Of a stretch of DNA of 64,000 nucleotides, positions 16,494 to 25,978 are shown one piece after another (position 1 is the stretch's first letter; each line of letters opens with the position of its first letter). Position numbers and translations under genes: made by a program. The notes beneath the pieces were generated by a model. It made no database searches. It worked only from the letters and a program-made list of their open reading frames with translations, and was not told the DNA's origin. This stretch comes from Bacteroidales bacterium (lineage in GTDB: Bacteria; Bacteroidota; Bacteroidia; Bacteroidales; ML635J-15), in contig JAGCDJ010000025.1 of assembly GCA_017651185.1 (NCBI GenBank), forward strand, positions 124,001 through 188,000. Direction: 5' to 3'.

Positions 16494-19148
16494 CTAATTA
16501 TTTCCATGGAGCTCTTCCAAATATCGTTCCAAAGATGTAATATCGTACATCACCTGTCGTGCCTTGCTGCCTTCGTATGGTCCGACTATACCTGCCGCTT
16601 CGAGCTGGTCTATTATTTTTCCTGCTCTGTTGTAGCCAATGCTGAACTTGCGCTGAAGCATTGAGGTTGAACCCTGCTGCGATTCGCAAATAAGTCGTGC
16701 GGCCTCGTCAAACAGCGGGTCGCGATTATTCGGGTCAAGAGTTGCTCCACTTCCACCACCATCTTCGCTGCCTTCGCCCTTGACTTCGGGCAACTCGTAC
16801 ACGCATGGATAGCCCTGTTGTGCACTAATGAAATCTACAAGCGACTGTACTTCTGGAGTATCAATAAACGCACATTGTACACGTGTAATTTCACCGCCGT
16901 ACGAAATCAGCAGGTCACCTCGCCCAATAAGCTGATTTGCTCCAGTCTGGTCGAGGATGGTCTTGGAATCGATATAGTTTGTAACCTTGAATGCAATTCT
17001 TGATGGGAAGTTTGCCTTGATAACACCAGTGATAACGTTTGTTGAAGGTCGCTGGGTAGCAACAATAAGGTGTATACCAATTGCACGAGCCTTTGCTGCC
17101 AGACGCGAAATAGGGGTTTCAACCTGACGGCCTTCCTGTACAATAATGTCGGCAAACTCATCGATTACTACCACAATGTAGAACATATAGTAGTGTCCCT
17201 TTTCGGGGTTGAGCTTGCGCTTTATGAACTTTTCGTTATACTCGTTAATGTTACGACAACCTGCCTTGGTGAGAAGTTCGTAACGTTCGTCCATAAGTAT
17301 GCAGAGCGAGTTCATTGCTTCCGTAACCTTTGACACGTCGGTTATAATTGACGGATTGTCGCCAGGAAGTTTTGCAAGGTAATGCTTTTCGATTGCCTTG
17401 TAAATCGAAAGTTCCACCATCTTGGGATCGACAAGCACGAATTTCAACTGCGATGGATGCTTCTTGTATAGCAACGATGCTATTATCGCATTGATACCAA
17501 CAGACTTACCCTGTCCTGTAGCACCTGCGACCAGCAAGTGTGGTGTCTTGGCGAGGTTGAAAACGTATGTTTCGTTTGTGATTGTCTTTCCGAGTGCCAC
17601 GGGCAAGTCGTATTTTGATTCCTGGAACTTCTTTGAACTTATCACCGACCTCATCGACACTGTTTCGGGCTTAGGATTTGGCACTTCAATACCTATTGTT
17701 CCCTTACCAGGGATAGGAGCAATGATACGGATACCAAGTGCTGCAAGACTCAATGCTATATCATCTTCCAGATTTTTAATCTTCGAAATCCTTACACCTG
17801 GAGCAGGAACGATTTCGTATAATGTTACAGTTGGACCAACGGTTGCCGAAATCTTTGATATTGCAATGCCGTAGTCGCTAAGTGTCTGCACAATCCTGTC
17901 CTTGTTGGAATTGAGCTGCAGTTTCAGTTCTTCATCCGAAAGTTTGTCCTTTGGTTGTATGTCTGGAAGCAAGTCAGCTGTCGGAAACTTATAGAACTCA
18001 AGGTCCATAGTAGGATCGTAGTCCGGCAGATTGGTCCAGTCTTCTGGATTTGCCTGTGGTTCTTCAGCTGTCTCTGTAATGTCAAGTTCAACATTTCCTT
18101 CACCATCCATAATCGGATTTTCGGGAACTTCGACCTCATCAGGAGTATCAATAATTTCATCGCCACCATGTTCATCTGGTTCCTCTTCGCCGCCATGATT
18201 TATCTCAAAACCATCATCTATGCCAACCGTAGGTCTTTGTTTGGCATTGTTATCTACCCCTTCCCCATCAAAATCTATGGTAGTTGGCGTTTCTGTATCT
18301 GTTTCGACGATTTCATCAGGATTGGTTGGGTTTTCATCAGTATTCCCTGATGGTTCTATCGGCAGTATCGGGTCGATAGGCTTTGCTGGTTCTGTTTGAT
18401 TCTGCGGATTGGCAGGAGTTTCTTCATCCTCGCCAAGTTTATCCTTTATGTCCTTTATTCTAAATGCAGAAATCCGTTCCAATATTTTCTTTATTCCCAC
18501 AACGGAATTTTCGAAACAGAAAATCACGATGAACAGAGCAAGTACAACTATTATGGCGTATGCCCCAACACCGCCTACAAGGTCGCGCAAACTCGTGAAC
18601 ATAAAATAACCATGCTTTCCGCCGAGCATGAACCAATTGTCCCTGAATATGGAAGCAAGCGCAATGCTGAACCACAGCATTATGAATGCACTTTTGATAA
18701 TGAACGGCAACAGTCGCACCTTCCTTATGTTAAGCAGTCGCAAGCTTATCGCAACAAGCATGGCCACTATTGCAAACGAAGCGATTCCAAATGTGTCGCG
18801 AATGAAGAAGTTTGCCACTACGGCACCAAGTTTTCCCGCCTTGTTGCCCACTTCGACATCGGAAGCAAACAATGCCTTGAAGAATCCGTAGTTCGACAGC
18901 GACTGGTCTTCCTTCCAAGTGAAGAAATACGAGATGAACGACAGCACCATTATTATCACAAACGCCAAAAGCAAAACGCCGATGCAGATTTTTATCTGGT
19001 CGGAACGTTTTACCTTGCCTTCGCCGTCATCGGCAACATTGCCATCCTTACCTTTTTTCTTCGAGTCCGACTTTTTAGTCTTTGGCTCGTCACTTGGCTT
19101 TTCTGCCTCTAACTTTTCTTTTTTCTTATCTTTCGATTTTCCTAACAT
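16494..19148 (-). CDS. ftsK: DNA translocase FtsK/SpoIIIE
   Basis: 884 residues. A Lys/Asp-rich cytoplasmic head is followed by four membrane segments (~55-220), then a long acidic Pro/Glu linker (~250-390). The motor has Walker A GATGQGKS (~540) and Walker B FYIVVVIDEFADII; IVATQRPSTNVITG is the conserved post-Walker stretch. The C-terminal gamma winged helix (LQRKFSIGYNRAGKIIDQLE) reads KOPS-like sites in related proteins. It moves chromosome ends across the division septum. First gene of the ftsK-lolA-folP run. Confidence 0.96.
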   Translation of the reverse strand: MLGKSKDKKKEKLEAEKPSDEPKTKKSDSKKKGKDGNVADDGEGKVKRSDQIKICIGVLLLAFVIIMVLSFISYFFTWKEDQSLSNYGFFKALFASDVEVGNKAGKLGAVVANFFIRDTFGIASFAIVAMLVAISLRLLNIRKVRLLPFIIKSAFIMLWFSIALASIFRDNWFMLGGKHGYFMFTSLRDLVGGVGAYAIIVVLALFIVIFCFENSVVGIKKILERISAFRIKDIKDKLGEDEETPANPQNQTEPAKPIDPILPIEPSGNTDENPTNPDEIVETDTETPTTIDFDGEGVDNNAKQRPTVGIDDGFEINHGGEEEPDEHGGDEIIDTPDEVEVPENPIMDGEGNVELDITETAEEPQANPEDWTNLPDYDPTMDLEFYKFPTADLLPDIQPKDKLSDEELKLQLNSNKDRIVQTLSDYGIAISKISATVGPTVTLYEIVPAPGVRISKIKNLEDDIALSLAALGIRIIAPIPGKGTIGIEVPNPKPETVSMRSVISSKKFQESKYDLPVALGKTITNETYVFNLAKTPHLLVAGATGQGKSVGINAIIASLLYKKHPSQLKFVLVDPKMVELSIYKAIEKHYLAKLPGDNPSIITDVSKVTEAMNSLCILMDERYELLTKAGCRNINEYNEKFIKRKLNPEKGHYYMFYIVVVIDEFADIIVQEGRQVETPISRLAAKARAIGIHLIVATQRPSTNVITGVIKANFPSRIAFKVTNYIDSKTILDQTGANQLIGRGDLLISYGGEITRVQCAFIDTPEVQSLVDFISAQQGYPCVYELPEVKGEGSEDGGGSGATLDPNNRDPLFDEAARLICESQQGSTSMLQRKFSIGYNRAGKIIDQLEAAGIVGPYEGSKARQVMYDITSLERYLEELHGNN

Positions 19149-19175
19149 TTATTCCATTCCTTCATGTTGTAAAAA

Positions 19176-19206
19176 TGCAAAAAATCCCCTTGCGAGGATT
19201 TTCTGC
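19176..19206 (-). terminator. terminator of the DUF4412 gene
   Basis: Stem of 12 positions with one mismatch (TGCAAAAAATCC/GGATTTTCTGCA, loop of 7-8 bases) just after the stop at 19220; the A-rich left arm reads as T-rich on the minus strand. Confidence 0.6.
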
Positions 19207-19219
19207 ATAAATATTTTTC

Positions 19220-19909
19220 CTACATGCCACCGCCGAGCATCTTTGCAAACTCTTCAGCAGAAAGCTTCTGGTAGTCGTCGCTAATAACGAACATTCCATT
19301 GTTTACGCCGCCCTTCTTAACTTCCTTTGCGGTCATGGTCATGTTCATACCCTGCGAAGCCATAGAGTACTCCATCGGAACGCCCTTAATTCCCTTTACA
19401 GGGTTGCTGTCGCTATAATTAGCGGGCATCGGGATTTCTTCGGTAACGAAAACTTCCATTGTTTCACCATCGGCAGTAGTAACTTCAACCTTTGTGCACT
19501 TGTAGCCAGCTATGGTCTTGGTTTCGTCGGTAACCTTTACAACAGGTTCTTCGTCCTTGAGTTCACCTGATTCCTTTGCTTCGGCCTTTGCCTTTTCAAC
19601 ATCTTCTTTCGACTGCTGGGTTGCAAGTTTCTGTCCCATTACATCGATAAGGATAATTGCGCTACCGTCTTCGAGACTGATTGCCGACATAGTATACATC
19701 GGGGAAACCTGGTCCTGTCTTATTTTTCCGTCCTTAACATACAAAACCATCTCGGTAGGAACCTGTCCCTTGTACTGTGGATCGAGATTTTCATAAGTGA
19801 TCGCATACTTGATGCTTCCTGCGAAAGTCTTTTCCTTCTTCTGAGCGTTTACCGAAAATGCAACGAGCAACGCCATTGCTACACACATTAACTTGAATAT
19901 TGTCTTCAT
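19220..19909 (-). CDS. secreted DUF4412-type protein
   Basis: 229 residues from MKTIFKLMCVAMALLVAFSVNA-Q, a clear signal peptide; a longer in-frame start (19978) would run past the likely promoter and lacks a signal peptide. The protein has a beta-rich pattern with KIRQDQVSPMYTMSAISLEDGSAIILIDVMGQK and IAGYKCTKVEVTTADGETMEVFVTEEIPMP, typical of DUF4412 periplasmic proteins in Bacteroidetes. The function of this family is not known. It ends MLGGGM. A TATCTTTG -7 element (19966-19973, minus) lies 56 bases upstream. Confidence 0.75.
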   Translation of the reverse strand: MKTIFKLMCVAMALLVAFSVNAQKKEKTFAGSIKYAITYENLDPQYKGQVPTEMVLYVKDGKIRQDQVSPMYTMSAISLEDGSAIILIDVMGQKLATQQSKEDVEKAKAEAKESGELKDEEPVVKVTDETKTIAGYKCTKVEVTTADGETMEVFVTEEIPMPANYSDSNPVKGIKGVPMEYSMASQGMNMTMTAKEVKKGGVNNGMFVISDDYQKLSAEEFAKMLGGGM

Positions 19910-19965
19910 TGTCAAAAAATTTATGTTACTAATACAAAAACTATTCTTACCTTTAAAATAACGCG

Positions 19966-19973
19966 CAAAGATA
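19966..19973 (-). promoter_or_regulatory. -7 element of the DUF4412 gene
   Basis: TATCTTTG on the minus strand; it lies inside the longer possible reading frame and so favours the start at 19909. Confidence 0.4.
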
Positions 19974-20087
19974 GACATTATATTTTTACCGCTGCCATCA
20001 AAACTGATAAAAAAAACTTAATCTTTTGCACAATCATCGTGCATTACAAAAATGATGCCGAGGAAAAAACAATGCTAAAAAACACTA

Positions 20088-20117
20088 TTGGCGTTTGGTA
20101 AAAAAAATATAGTTTTG
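20088..20117 (+). promoter_or_regulatory. promoter of arcC-arcB
   Basis: TTG (20088-20090), 19 bases, TAGTTTTG (20110-20117). The start codon follows 31 bases later, with AAAAAAGGAAC as a possible ribosome site. Confidence 0.6.
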
Positions 20118-20148
20118 CGGTTTCAATTAAAAAAGGAACAAAACAGTT

Positions 20149-21099
20149 ATGTCGAACAAGAAATTGGCAGTTGTGGCCTTTGGCGGTAACGCCCTTTTGA
20201 GAGCGGGACAGAAAGGCACAATAGAAGAACAGGAATCAAACGTTTACAAGACTTGCGAGAGTCTTCTCGACCTCGTAAAGCGCGACTACAATATAGTTAT
20301 AGGCCACGGCAACGGTCCGCAGGTTGGAAATATCCTGCTGCAGAACAATGCCGGCGAAAAGGTTTACGGACTTCCCGAAATGCCGTTGGCAGTGTGCGGT
20401 GCATATTCGCAGGGATTCATCGGATACGTCATCGAACAGCAGTTCAAGAATGTGCTTACACGCAACAAACTTGACAAGAACATCGTAACCTTGGTAACTC
20501 AGGTTGTAGTTGACAAAAACGACAAGGGATTTGCAAACCCCACAAAACCTATCGGACCTTACTACACCGAAGAGGAAATGAACGCCCTTAAGGCAAAGAA
20601 TCCTCAGGATTCATACGCAAAGGACCCGAAAGGCAAAGGATGGAGAAAGGTTGTTGCATCACCTAAACCAATCGAAATCAACAACAAGGACATTGTAAAG
20701 GACCTTGCTGAAAAAGGAAACATCGTTGTAACAGTCGGCGGTGGTGGAATCCCTGTTTATGTAAACGACAATGGCGAATACCACGGAATAGACGCAGTTA
20801 TTGACAAGGATTTGGCTTCGTCGCTGCTTGCAATACAGATTGGCGCAGATGAGTTCTATATCCTCACCGATGTTCCTAAGGTTTGCCTCAATTTCCACAC
20901 TCCCGAAGAGAAGCAGTTGGACACCATCACAGTTGAGGAAGCAAAGAAGTACCTCGCCGAAGGTCATTTTACCGAAGGAAGCATGGCACCGAAAATTCGT
21001 GCAGCTCTGTACTTCGTTGAAAATGGTGGAAAATCGTGCATCATTACCGAAGCAGGACAGCTCGGAAATCCGAATGCAGGAACAAGAATTGTGAAATAA
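20149..21099 (+). CDS. arcC: carbamate kinase
   Basis: 316 residues, full length. Typical segments: AFGGNALLRAGQKGT at the N-terminus, VIGHGNGPQVGNILLQN, VTVGGGGIPVYV, DKDLASSLLAIQIGADEFYILTDV, and the final AGQLGNPNAGTRIV. It makes ATP from carbamoyl phosphate and ADP in the cytoplasm. The ornithine carbamoyltransferase gene follows after 29 bases, so the pair forms the energy-yielding end of the arginine deiminase (or citrulline) route. No arginine deiminase gene is in the window. Confidence 0.95.
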   Translation: MSNKKLAVVAFGGNALLRAGQKGTIEEQESNVYKTCESLLDLVKRDYNIVIGHGNGPQVGNILLQNNAGEKVYGLPEMPLAVCGAYSQGFIGYVIEQQFKNVLTRNKLDKNIVTLVTQVVVDKNDKGFANPTKPIGPYYTEEEMNALKAKNPQDSYAKDPKGKGWRKVVASPKPIEINNKDIVKDLAEKGNIVVTVGGGGIPVYVNDNGEYHGIDAVIDKDLASSLLAIQIGADEFYILTDVPKVCLNFHTPEEKQLDTITVEEAKKYLAEGHFTEGSMAPKIRAALYFVENGGKSCIITEAGQLGNPNAGTRIVK

Positions 21100-21128
21100 A
21101 TTTTTAAAGTACTTTAAATAAATTAGTT

Positions 21129-22130
21129 ATGGCTTTTAATTTAAGAAACAGAAGTTTTCTGAAGTTATTGGACTTCACACCAAAAGAGATTCAGTATATG
21201 CTTGATTTGGCTCGCGACCTTAAGAGAGCAAAGTATGCTGGAACAGAACAACCGACAATGAAGGGCAAGAACATCGCCCTCATATTCGAAAAGACCTCGA
21301 CTCGTACTCGTTGCGCATTCGAAACCGCAGCTTACGACCAGGGCGCACATGTAACCTACTTAGGTCCTACAGGTTCGCAGATTGGCGTTAAGGAATCGAT
21401 GAAGGATACCGCTCGTGTTCTCGGTAGAATGTATGATGGTATCGAATACCGTGGTTTCAAGCAGGAAACTGTTGAAGAACTTGCTAAGTACGCTGGTGTT
21501 CCAGTATGGAACGGTTTGACCAACGAATTCCACCCGACACAGATACTTGCAGACTTCCTCACTATGAGCGAACACGTTGACAAGCCTCTCAACCAGGTTA
21601 CTTTCGCATACCTCGGCGATGCTCGTTTCAACATGGGTAACTCGTTGATGGTTGGCGGTGCAAAGATGGGTATGGATGTACGCATCGTAGCTCCTAAGAA
21701 ATTGCAGCCGAGCAAGGAACTTATCGACACCTGCAAGAAAATTGCAAAGGAAACTGGCGCTAAGGTAACCGTTACCGACGACGTTGCAAAGGGCGTTAAG
21801 GGTTGCGACTTCCTCTATACCGATGTTTGGGTATCGATGGGCGAACCTGTTGAAGTTTGGAAAGAACGTATCAAATTGTTGAAACCTTACCAGGTTAACA
21901 AGGAAACCATGAAGATGACGGGCAATCCAAAGTGCAAGTTCATGCACTGCTTGCCAGCTTACCACAACCTCGAAACTCAGGTTGGCCGCGATGTTAACAA
22001 GCAGTTTGGTCTCGACGGCATCGAAGTTACCGAAGATGTATTCGAATCAGAAGCATCAATCGTATTCGACGAAGCTGAAAACCGCATGCACACCATCAAG
22101 GCAGTTATGGTAGCAACCTTGGGTGACTAA
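21129..22130 (+). CDS. arcB: ornithine carbamoyltransferase (probably catabolic)
   Basis: 333 residues. The carbamoyl-phosphate site STRTR is at 57-61 within [13 protein letters not shown], and the ornithine-side HCLP motif is at ~273-276 ([10 protein letters not shown]). These separate it from the N-succinyl-ornithine enzyme of Bacteroides, which has a different motif set. It interconverts citrulline plus phosphate with ornithine plus carbamoyl phosphate. The catabolic direction is inferred only from the carbamate kinase gene just upstream; argF in biosynthesis would look similar. A terminator follows at 22157-22188. Confidence 0.93.
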   Translation: MAFNLRNRSFLKLLDFTPKEIQYMLDLARDLKRAKYAGTEQPTMKGKNIALIFEKTSTRTRCAFETAAYDQGAHVTYLGPTGSQIGVKESMKDTARVLGRMYDGIEYRGFKQETVEELAKYAGVPVWNGLTNEFHPTQILADFLTMSEHVDKPLNQVTFAYLGDARFNMGNSLMVGGAKMGMDVRIVAPKKLQPSKELIDTCKKIAKETGAKVTVTDDVAKGVKGCDFLYTDVWVSMGEPVEVWKERIKLLKPYQVNKETMKMTGNPKCKFMHCLPAYHNLETQVGRDVNKQFGLDGIEVTEDVFESEASIVFDEAENRMHTIKAVMVATLGD

Positions 22131-22156
22131 TTAGCCCTCCTTTTTATTATTATAAG

Positions 22157-22188
22157 TGGTCATGCTCTCTCGGGTGTGACCATTTTTT
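22157..22188 (+). terminator. terminator of arcC-arcB
   Basis: Hairpin TGGTCATGCTC/GGGTGTGACCA with some G-T pairs and a TCTC loop, followed by six T (22183-22188), 26 bases after the arcB stop. Confidence 0.75.
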
Positions 22189-22189
22189 A

Positions 22190-22350
22190 TGGCTGCGCCG
22201 TTTTAACGCTAACGCTGTTTAAAAGTTTAATGGGCTGACGCCCGTTTGAATGGCTACGCCGTTTGAATGCCTGCGGCGTTTAACTTCGTTGAGGGCTTCG
22301 CCGTTTGAATGGCTGACGCCGTTTCTAAGGGCTAACGCCCGTTTGAAAGT
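22190..22350. repeat. cluster of about eight short hairpin repeats (GGC-n-GCC + GTTTGAAT)
   Basis: Units such as GGCTGACGCCGTTTGAAT recur with small changes (GGCTGCGCC, GGGCTGACGCCC, GGCTACGCC, GGGCTAACGCCC), each a tiny stem followed by GTTT and usually GAAT. With the 10-bp array at 22371-22430 they fill the 371-base gap between arcB and the next gene. No ORF. Confidence 0.75.
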
Positions 22351-22370
22351 TTCTGAGTTTAATGTTGTTT

Positions 22371-22430
22371 ATAACAACTTCAAACAACTTTAAACTACTT
22401 CAAACCATTTCAAACAACCATAAACATAGA
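22371..22430. repeat. 10-bp-period degenerate array
   Basis: Six consecutive decamers: ATAACAACTT, CAAACAACTT, TAAACTACTT, CAAACCATTT, CAAACAACCA, TAAACATAGA. The A-tracts repeat once per helical turn. Confidence 0.7.
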
Positions 22431-22466
22431 AACCCTGAAACATAGAAACCATTTAATATTTTTTTC

Positions 22467-22474
22467 TACCTTTG
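22467..22474 (+). promoter_or_regulatory. -7 element of the 142-residue secreted protein gene
   Basis: TACCTTTG, 27 bases upstream of the ATG. No clear -33 element. Confidence 0.45.
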
Positions 22475-22501
22475 CAATTCGAAAATTAAAATTCAACGCA
22501 G

Positions 22502-22930
22502 ATGAAAAGGACAATAATCATAATCGCAGCCATAACGGCAATGCTCGTTGCAGGCAATACAGCAAAGGCGCAGGAAACTCCGGAAGACATCATGGCAAGG
22601 TTCTTCACAATGTTCAACGATGATGTAAACAAAGCCATCGACTATTTGTTTTCAACAAACGAATGGCTTGAAGCCAACAAGGAAGGAACTACCGCAATGA
22701 AGGAAAAATTTGAAGCATCGCGCAAACTCCTTGGCAACTTCAACGGCTACGAACTAGCAGGAAAATACTATCTCGCTCAGTCGTATGCAAAATATGTATA
22801 TGTGCTAAAGTACGACCGCCAGCCAGTAGAATTTGTTGTCACAATGTACCGTCCCGACAAGGTGTGGAAACTTCAGAACATGAATTTCCATAGCGACTTT
22901 GAAAAGGATATGGTGAAAGTTGAAAATTAA
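22502..22930 (+). CDS. small secreted protein of unknown function
   Basis: 142 residues with a signal peptide (MKRTIIIIAAITAMLVAGNTAKA-Q). The mature part is about 118 residues and resembles in outline the NTF2-like fold (EDIMARFFTMFN ... VEFVVTMYRPDKVWKLQNMNFHSDFEKDM): an initial helix pair and a late strand with DKVWKLQNM. That resemblance is weak and no family is claimed. Own promoter, and 75 bases to the uvrA-like gene. Confidence 0.6.
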   Translation: MKRTIIIIAAITAMLVAGNTAKAQETPEDIMARFFTMFNDDVNKAIDYLFSTNEWLEANKEGTTAMKEKFEASRKLLGNFNGYELAGKYYLAQSYAKYVYVLKYDRQPVEFVVTMYRPDKVWKLQNMNFHSDFEKDMVKVEN

Positions 22931-23005
22931 TAATGAAAAATTGTGGTGTCGAGCACCATACCAAACAACCTTTAGTTCGGTAAAACGAATCATTAAATTC
23001 CCATT

Positions 23006-25249
23006 ATGTCTTCAGACAAAATCTCAATAACCAACGCAACTGAAAACAACCTAAAAAATATATCGGTTGATATTCCAAAACATCAGATAACAGTATTCAC
23101 TGGCGTTTCAGGTTCTGGAAAGTCGTCGCTATGCCTCGACACCATTGCTGCCGAAAGCCGTCGCGAACTAAACGAGACTTTTCCTAGTTTTGTGCAGCAA
23201 TACTTACCCAAATATGGTCGACCGAAAGTTGGCAGGATTGAAAACATGCCAGTGACAATAGTCATCGACCAGAAAAAGCCCTCATCGAACAGTCGTTCTA
23301 CAGTCGGCACTTACACGGACATTCAACCATTGCTAAGGCTTCTATTTTCACGCGTAGGCAAACCTTTTGTTGGGTACTCCGATTCATTTTCGTTTAACCA
23401 CCCTGCTGGAAGTTGTCCCCGTTGCGCAGGTCTGGGCGAAATACGCGAACTCGACATTCACAAACTAGTTGACTTCGACAAGTCGCTAAACGATGAGGAC
23501 ACCATACACTACATCGCTTTTGGCAAAGGAGGTTGGCGATGGATTCGTTATGCACACAGCGGACTTTTCGACCTCGACAAGAAAATAAAGGACTACACGC
23601 CCGAAGAACTCGACCTATTTCTGTATTCTCCGCAAATAAAACTGAAGAATCCACCGTCAAACTGGCCAAAAACGGCCAAATACGAAGGTCTTGTGCCACG
23701 AATGTACCGAAGCATAATAAACTCGGAAGAGGGTCTGCTCCACGCAGCGGCAATAAATCCTATGCTTACGATGGGCACTTGTCCCGACTGCAAAGGCACA
23801 CGACTGAACGAAAAAATCCGCTCTTGCCGTATAAATGGCAAAAACATTTCCGAAGTAGGCGACTTGCCAATATCAGAAACACTGAAGTTCGTGGAAACAA
23901 TAGAAGACCCGCTTGCAGTTGACATCAAACGTGAACTTACAAAACGGCTTCAGGCACTAGTAAACATCGGACTTGGCTACATATCGCTAAGCCGCGGCAC
24001 GGGAACATTGTCGGGAGGTGAGGCGCAGCGAATCAAAATTGCAAAATACATCAACTCGCCCTTGTCAGATATGGCGTATGTCCTCGACGAACCAAGCGTA
24101 GGACTGCACCCGCAGGACATTAGCAAATTGAAAGATTCTCTCATAAACCTGCGCGACCACGGCAATACAATACTCATTGTGGAACACCACCGCGAAATTA
24201 TTGCAATGGCAGACCATATCGTAGACATGGGTCCTAAAGCTGGCGCACATGGCGGAGAAATAATGTTCGAAGGTTCGTACGAAGGTCTTTTGAAATCCGA
24301 CACCATTTCGGGCAAAATGCTACGTAGCAAAAGCCAGTTCAAAACCGAAACTCGTCAGCCACAAGGATTTATAAGCATAAGAAATGCAACCCTGCACAAT
24401 CTGAAAAGCGTTTCGGTTGACATTCCATTAGGCGTGATGACTGTGATAGCAGGCGTTGCAGGTTCAGGAAAGTCATCGCTGATGGAGGAATTCCAGCAAC
24501 AATGCGACCGCAAAACCATATTCATCGGACAAAAAAGCATAGGCATAAACTTGCGTTCCACACCTGCTACATACCTTGAAATTTCAGATCCTATACGCAA
24601 ATTATTTGCTCAGGCAAGTCACAGTAACATGCAACTTTTCTCGTTTAACTCTAAGGGAGCATGTCCAGCTTGTGGAGGAAAAGGCGTAATAATTTCCGAC
24701 ATGGCTTTCATGGAATCCATCGAAACCGTATGCGACGTTTGCCACGGCACAAGGTACAATGAAGAAGCGCTTTCGCACCGATACAAAGGCAAAAACATTG
24801 CCGAAGTGATGGGATTGAGTGTTGAGGAAGCTGTCGAATTCTTTGCCGACCAGCCATTCCTGCCCAAACTCCAGGCACTAGCAAAAGTCGGTCTCGGCTA
24901 TCTGCATCTCGACCAGTCGATGACAACGCTTTCGGGTGGCGAACTGCAACGCATTAAACTCGCTGACCAACTCCACCGCAGAGGAGAAATATTCATCCTC
25001 GATGAACCTACAGACGGACTTCATCTCGACGATATACGGAAACTACTTAGCTTGTTCAACGAAATGACCGATAGCGGCAACACACTTATCCTCATCGAAC
25101 ATAGTCTCGATGTAATGAAAGAAGCCGACTATCTAATCGAACTTGGTCCCGAAGGCGGTGAAGCAGGCGGACAACTGCTTTTTGCAGGAAAACCGACAGA
25201 AATATTCACCTGCAAGAAATCTGTTACAGCAAAATATCTAAATATATAA
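23006..25249 (+). CDS. short UvrA-family ABC ATPase
   Basis: 747 residues, about 190 shorter than standard UvrA. Two ABC halves are visible: Walker [10 protein letters not shown] (~33) and GVAGSGKSS (~485), signatures [13 protein letters not shown] and [13 protein letters not shown], Walker [14 protein letters not shown] and [13 protein letters not shown]. Zinc-binding Cys pairs occur as [25 protein letters not shown] and CDVCHGTR. This matches the UvrA-like class (UvrA2/DrrC type) thought to lack the UvrB-binding region and sometimes linked to drug tolerance. A role in normal excision repair is therefore less certain. It converges with the exonuclease gene with only 7 bases between stops. 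Confidence 0.85.
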   Translation: MSSDKISITNATENNLKNISVDIPKHQITVFTGVSGSGKSSLCLDTIAAESRRELNETFPSFVQQYLPKYGRPKVGRIENMPVTIVIDQKKPSSNSRSTVGTYTDIQPLLRLLFSRVGKPFVGYSDSFSFNHPAGSCPRCAGLGEIRELDIHKLVDFDKSLNDEDTIHYIAFGKGGWRWIRYAHSGLFDLDKKIKDYTPEELDLFLYSPQIKLKNPPSNWPKTAKYEGLVPRMYRSIINSEEGLLHAAAINPMLTMGTCPDCKGTRLNEKIRSCRINGKNISEVGDLPISETLKFVETIEDPLAVDIKRELTKRLQALVNIGLGYISLSRGTGTLSGGEAQRIKIAKYINSPLSDMAYVLDEPSVGLHPQDISKLKDSLINLRDHGNTILIVEHHREIIAMADHIVDMGPKAGAHGGEIMFEGSYEGLLKSDTISGKMLRSKSQFKTETRQPQGFISIRNATLHNLKSVSVDIPLGVMTVIAGVAGSGKSSLMEEFQQQCDRKTIFIGQKSIGINLRSTPATYLEISDPIRKLFAQASHSNMQLFSFNSKGACPACGGKGVIISDMAFMESIETVCDVCHGTRYNEEALSHRYKGKNIAEVMGLSVEEAVEFFADQPFLPKLQALAKVGLGYLHLDQSMTTLSGGELQRIKLADQLHRRGEIFILDEPTDGLHLDDIRKLLSLFNEMTDSGNTLILIEHSLDVMKEADYLIELGPEGGEAGGQLLFAGKPTEIFTCKKSVTAKYLNI

Positions 25250-25260
25250 CATATATTTAG
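25238..25260. repeat. palindrome spanning both convergent stop codons
   Basis: CTAAATATAT-AAC-ATATATTTAG, a perfect 10-bp inverted repeat that contains the stops of the UvrA-like gene (25247-25249) and of the exonuclease gene (25257-25259). It is AT-only except for the ends, so a strong terminator is unlikely. Confidence 0.6.
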
Positions 25261-25967
25261 TTGTTTGCCCTCTCCATCTGGTCGTACATATAAATGTCCT
25301 TGCCTTGCAATCTAAGCATAAGATTTGCAACACAAAGCACATCCTTTTCGCAGTAGATGGCAATGCGTTCTACATCGTGTTCACCATAGTAAACACCAGC
25401 AACCTCGCTGCCGTCGATGTCGTCCTTTGGCGTTGGAATATCGAATAGGTCGGCCATGAGTGCCAGAGAGGTGAAATTCTTGTAGTCGCCAAATTTCCAC
25501 AGTTCAAGAGTATCGATATGCCTTATTTCCCATGGTTTCTTCCCTGACAAGTCAAGTGCCTTGGGCAGATTGTACATACGGTTAATGAGCATTCGCCTAG
25601 CAATGTAGGGAACATCAAACTCCTTTATGTTGTGCCCGCAGAGCATCTTGTTTCCAAACGGATCCCACTTCGATAGCATATCGGCAAAACCTGCCAGAAT
25701 TTCCTTCTCGTCGTCGCCATAGAACGACTTTACACGAAACTTTTCACCATTTACAAGGCCTACCGATATGCAGACAATCTTTCCAAATTCGGAATAGATT
25801 CCTGCCCGCTGATATACATCGGATGCGTTTTCGGTTTCGGCTCTGAAATTCTTCGATTTCTTGTCCCAGTGCTTCTGGAAATTTTCTGGCATCTCATCGA
25901 AAGATGCGCACATCGGCACCGTCTCTATGTCGATGAACATTACATTTTTAAGGTCTATATCTTGCAT
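25257..25967 (-). CDS. predicted 3'-5' exonuclease, PolB-exonuclease-like
   Basis: 236 residues. MFIDIETVP holds the ExoI Asp/Glu pair, LCGHNIKEFDVPYIARR the ExoII Asn/Asp, and YCEKDVLCVANLMLR the ExoIII Asp. This is the PF10108-type stand-alone DnaQ-like family related to the exonuclease domain of polymerase B. It should need two metal ions and act on DNA or RNA 3' ends. It lies 11 bases after the uridine kinase gene and is probably cotranscribed with it. Confidence 0.85.
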   Translation of the reverse strand: MQDIDLKNVMFIDIETVPMCASFDEMPENFQKHWDKKSKNFRAETENASDVYQRAGIYSEFGKIVCISVGLVNGEKFRVKSFYGDDEKEILAGFADMLSKWDPFGNKMLCGHNIKEFDVPYIARRMLINRMYNLPKALDLSGKKPWEIRHIDTLELWKFGDYKNFTSLALMADLFDIPTPKDDIDGSEVAGVYYGEHDVERIAIYCEKDVLCVANLMLRLQGKDIYMYDQMERANN

Positions 25968-25978
25968 TGCTATTTGTT

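Noticed and set aside
18396..19112. Plus-strand open frame of 238 codons inside ftsK
   Set aside because: Antisense to the membrane part of ftsK; its composition is not protein-like.
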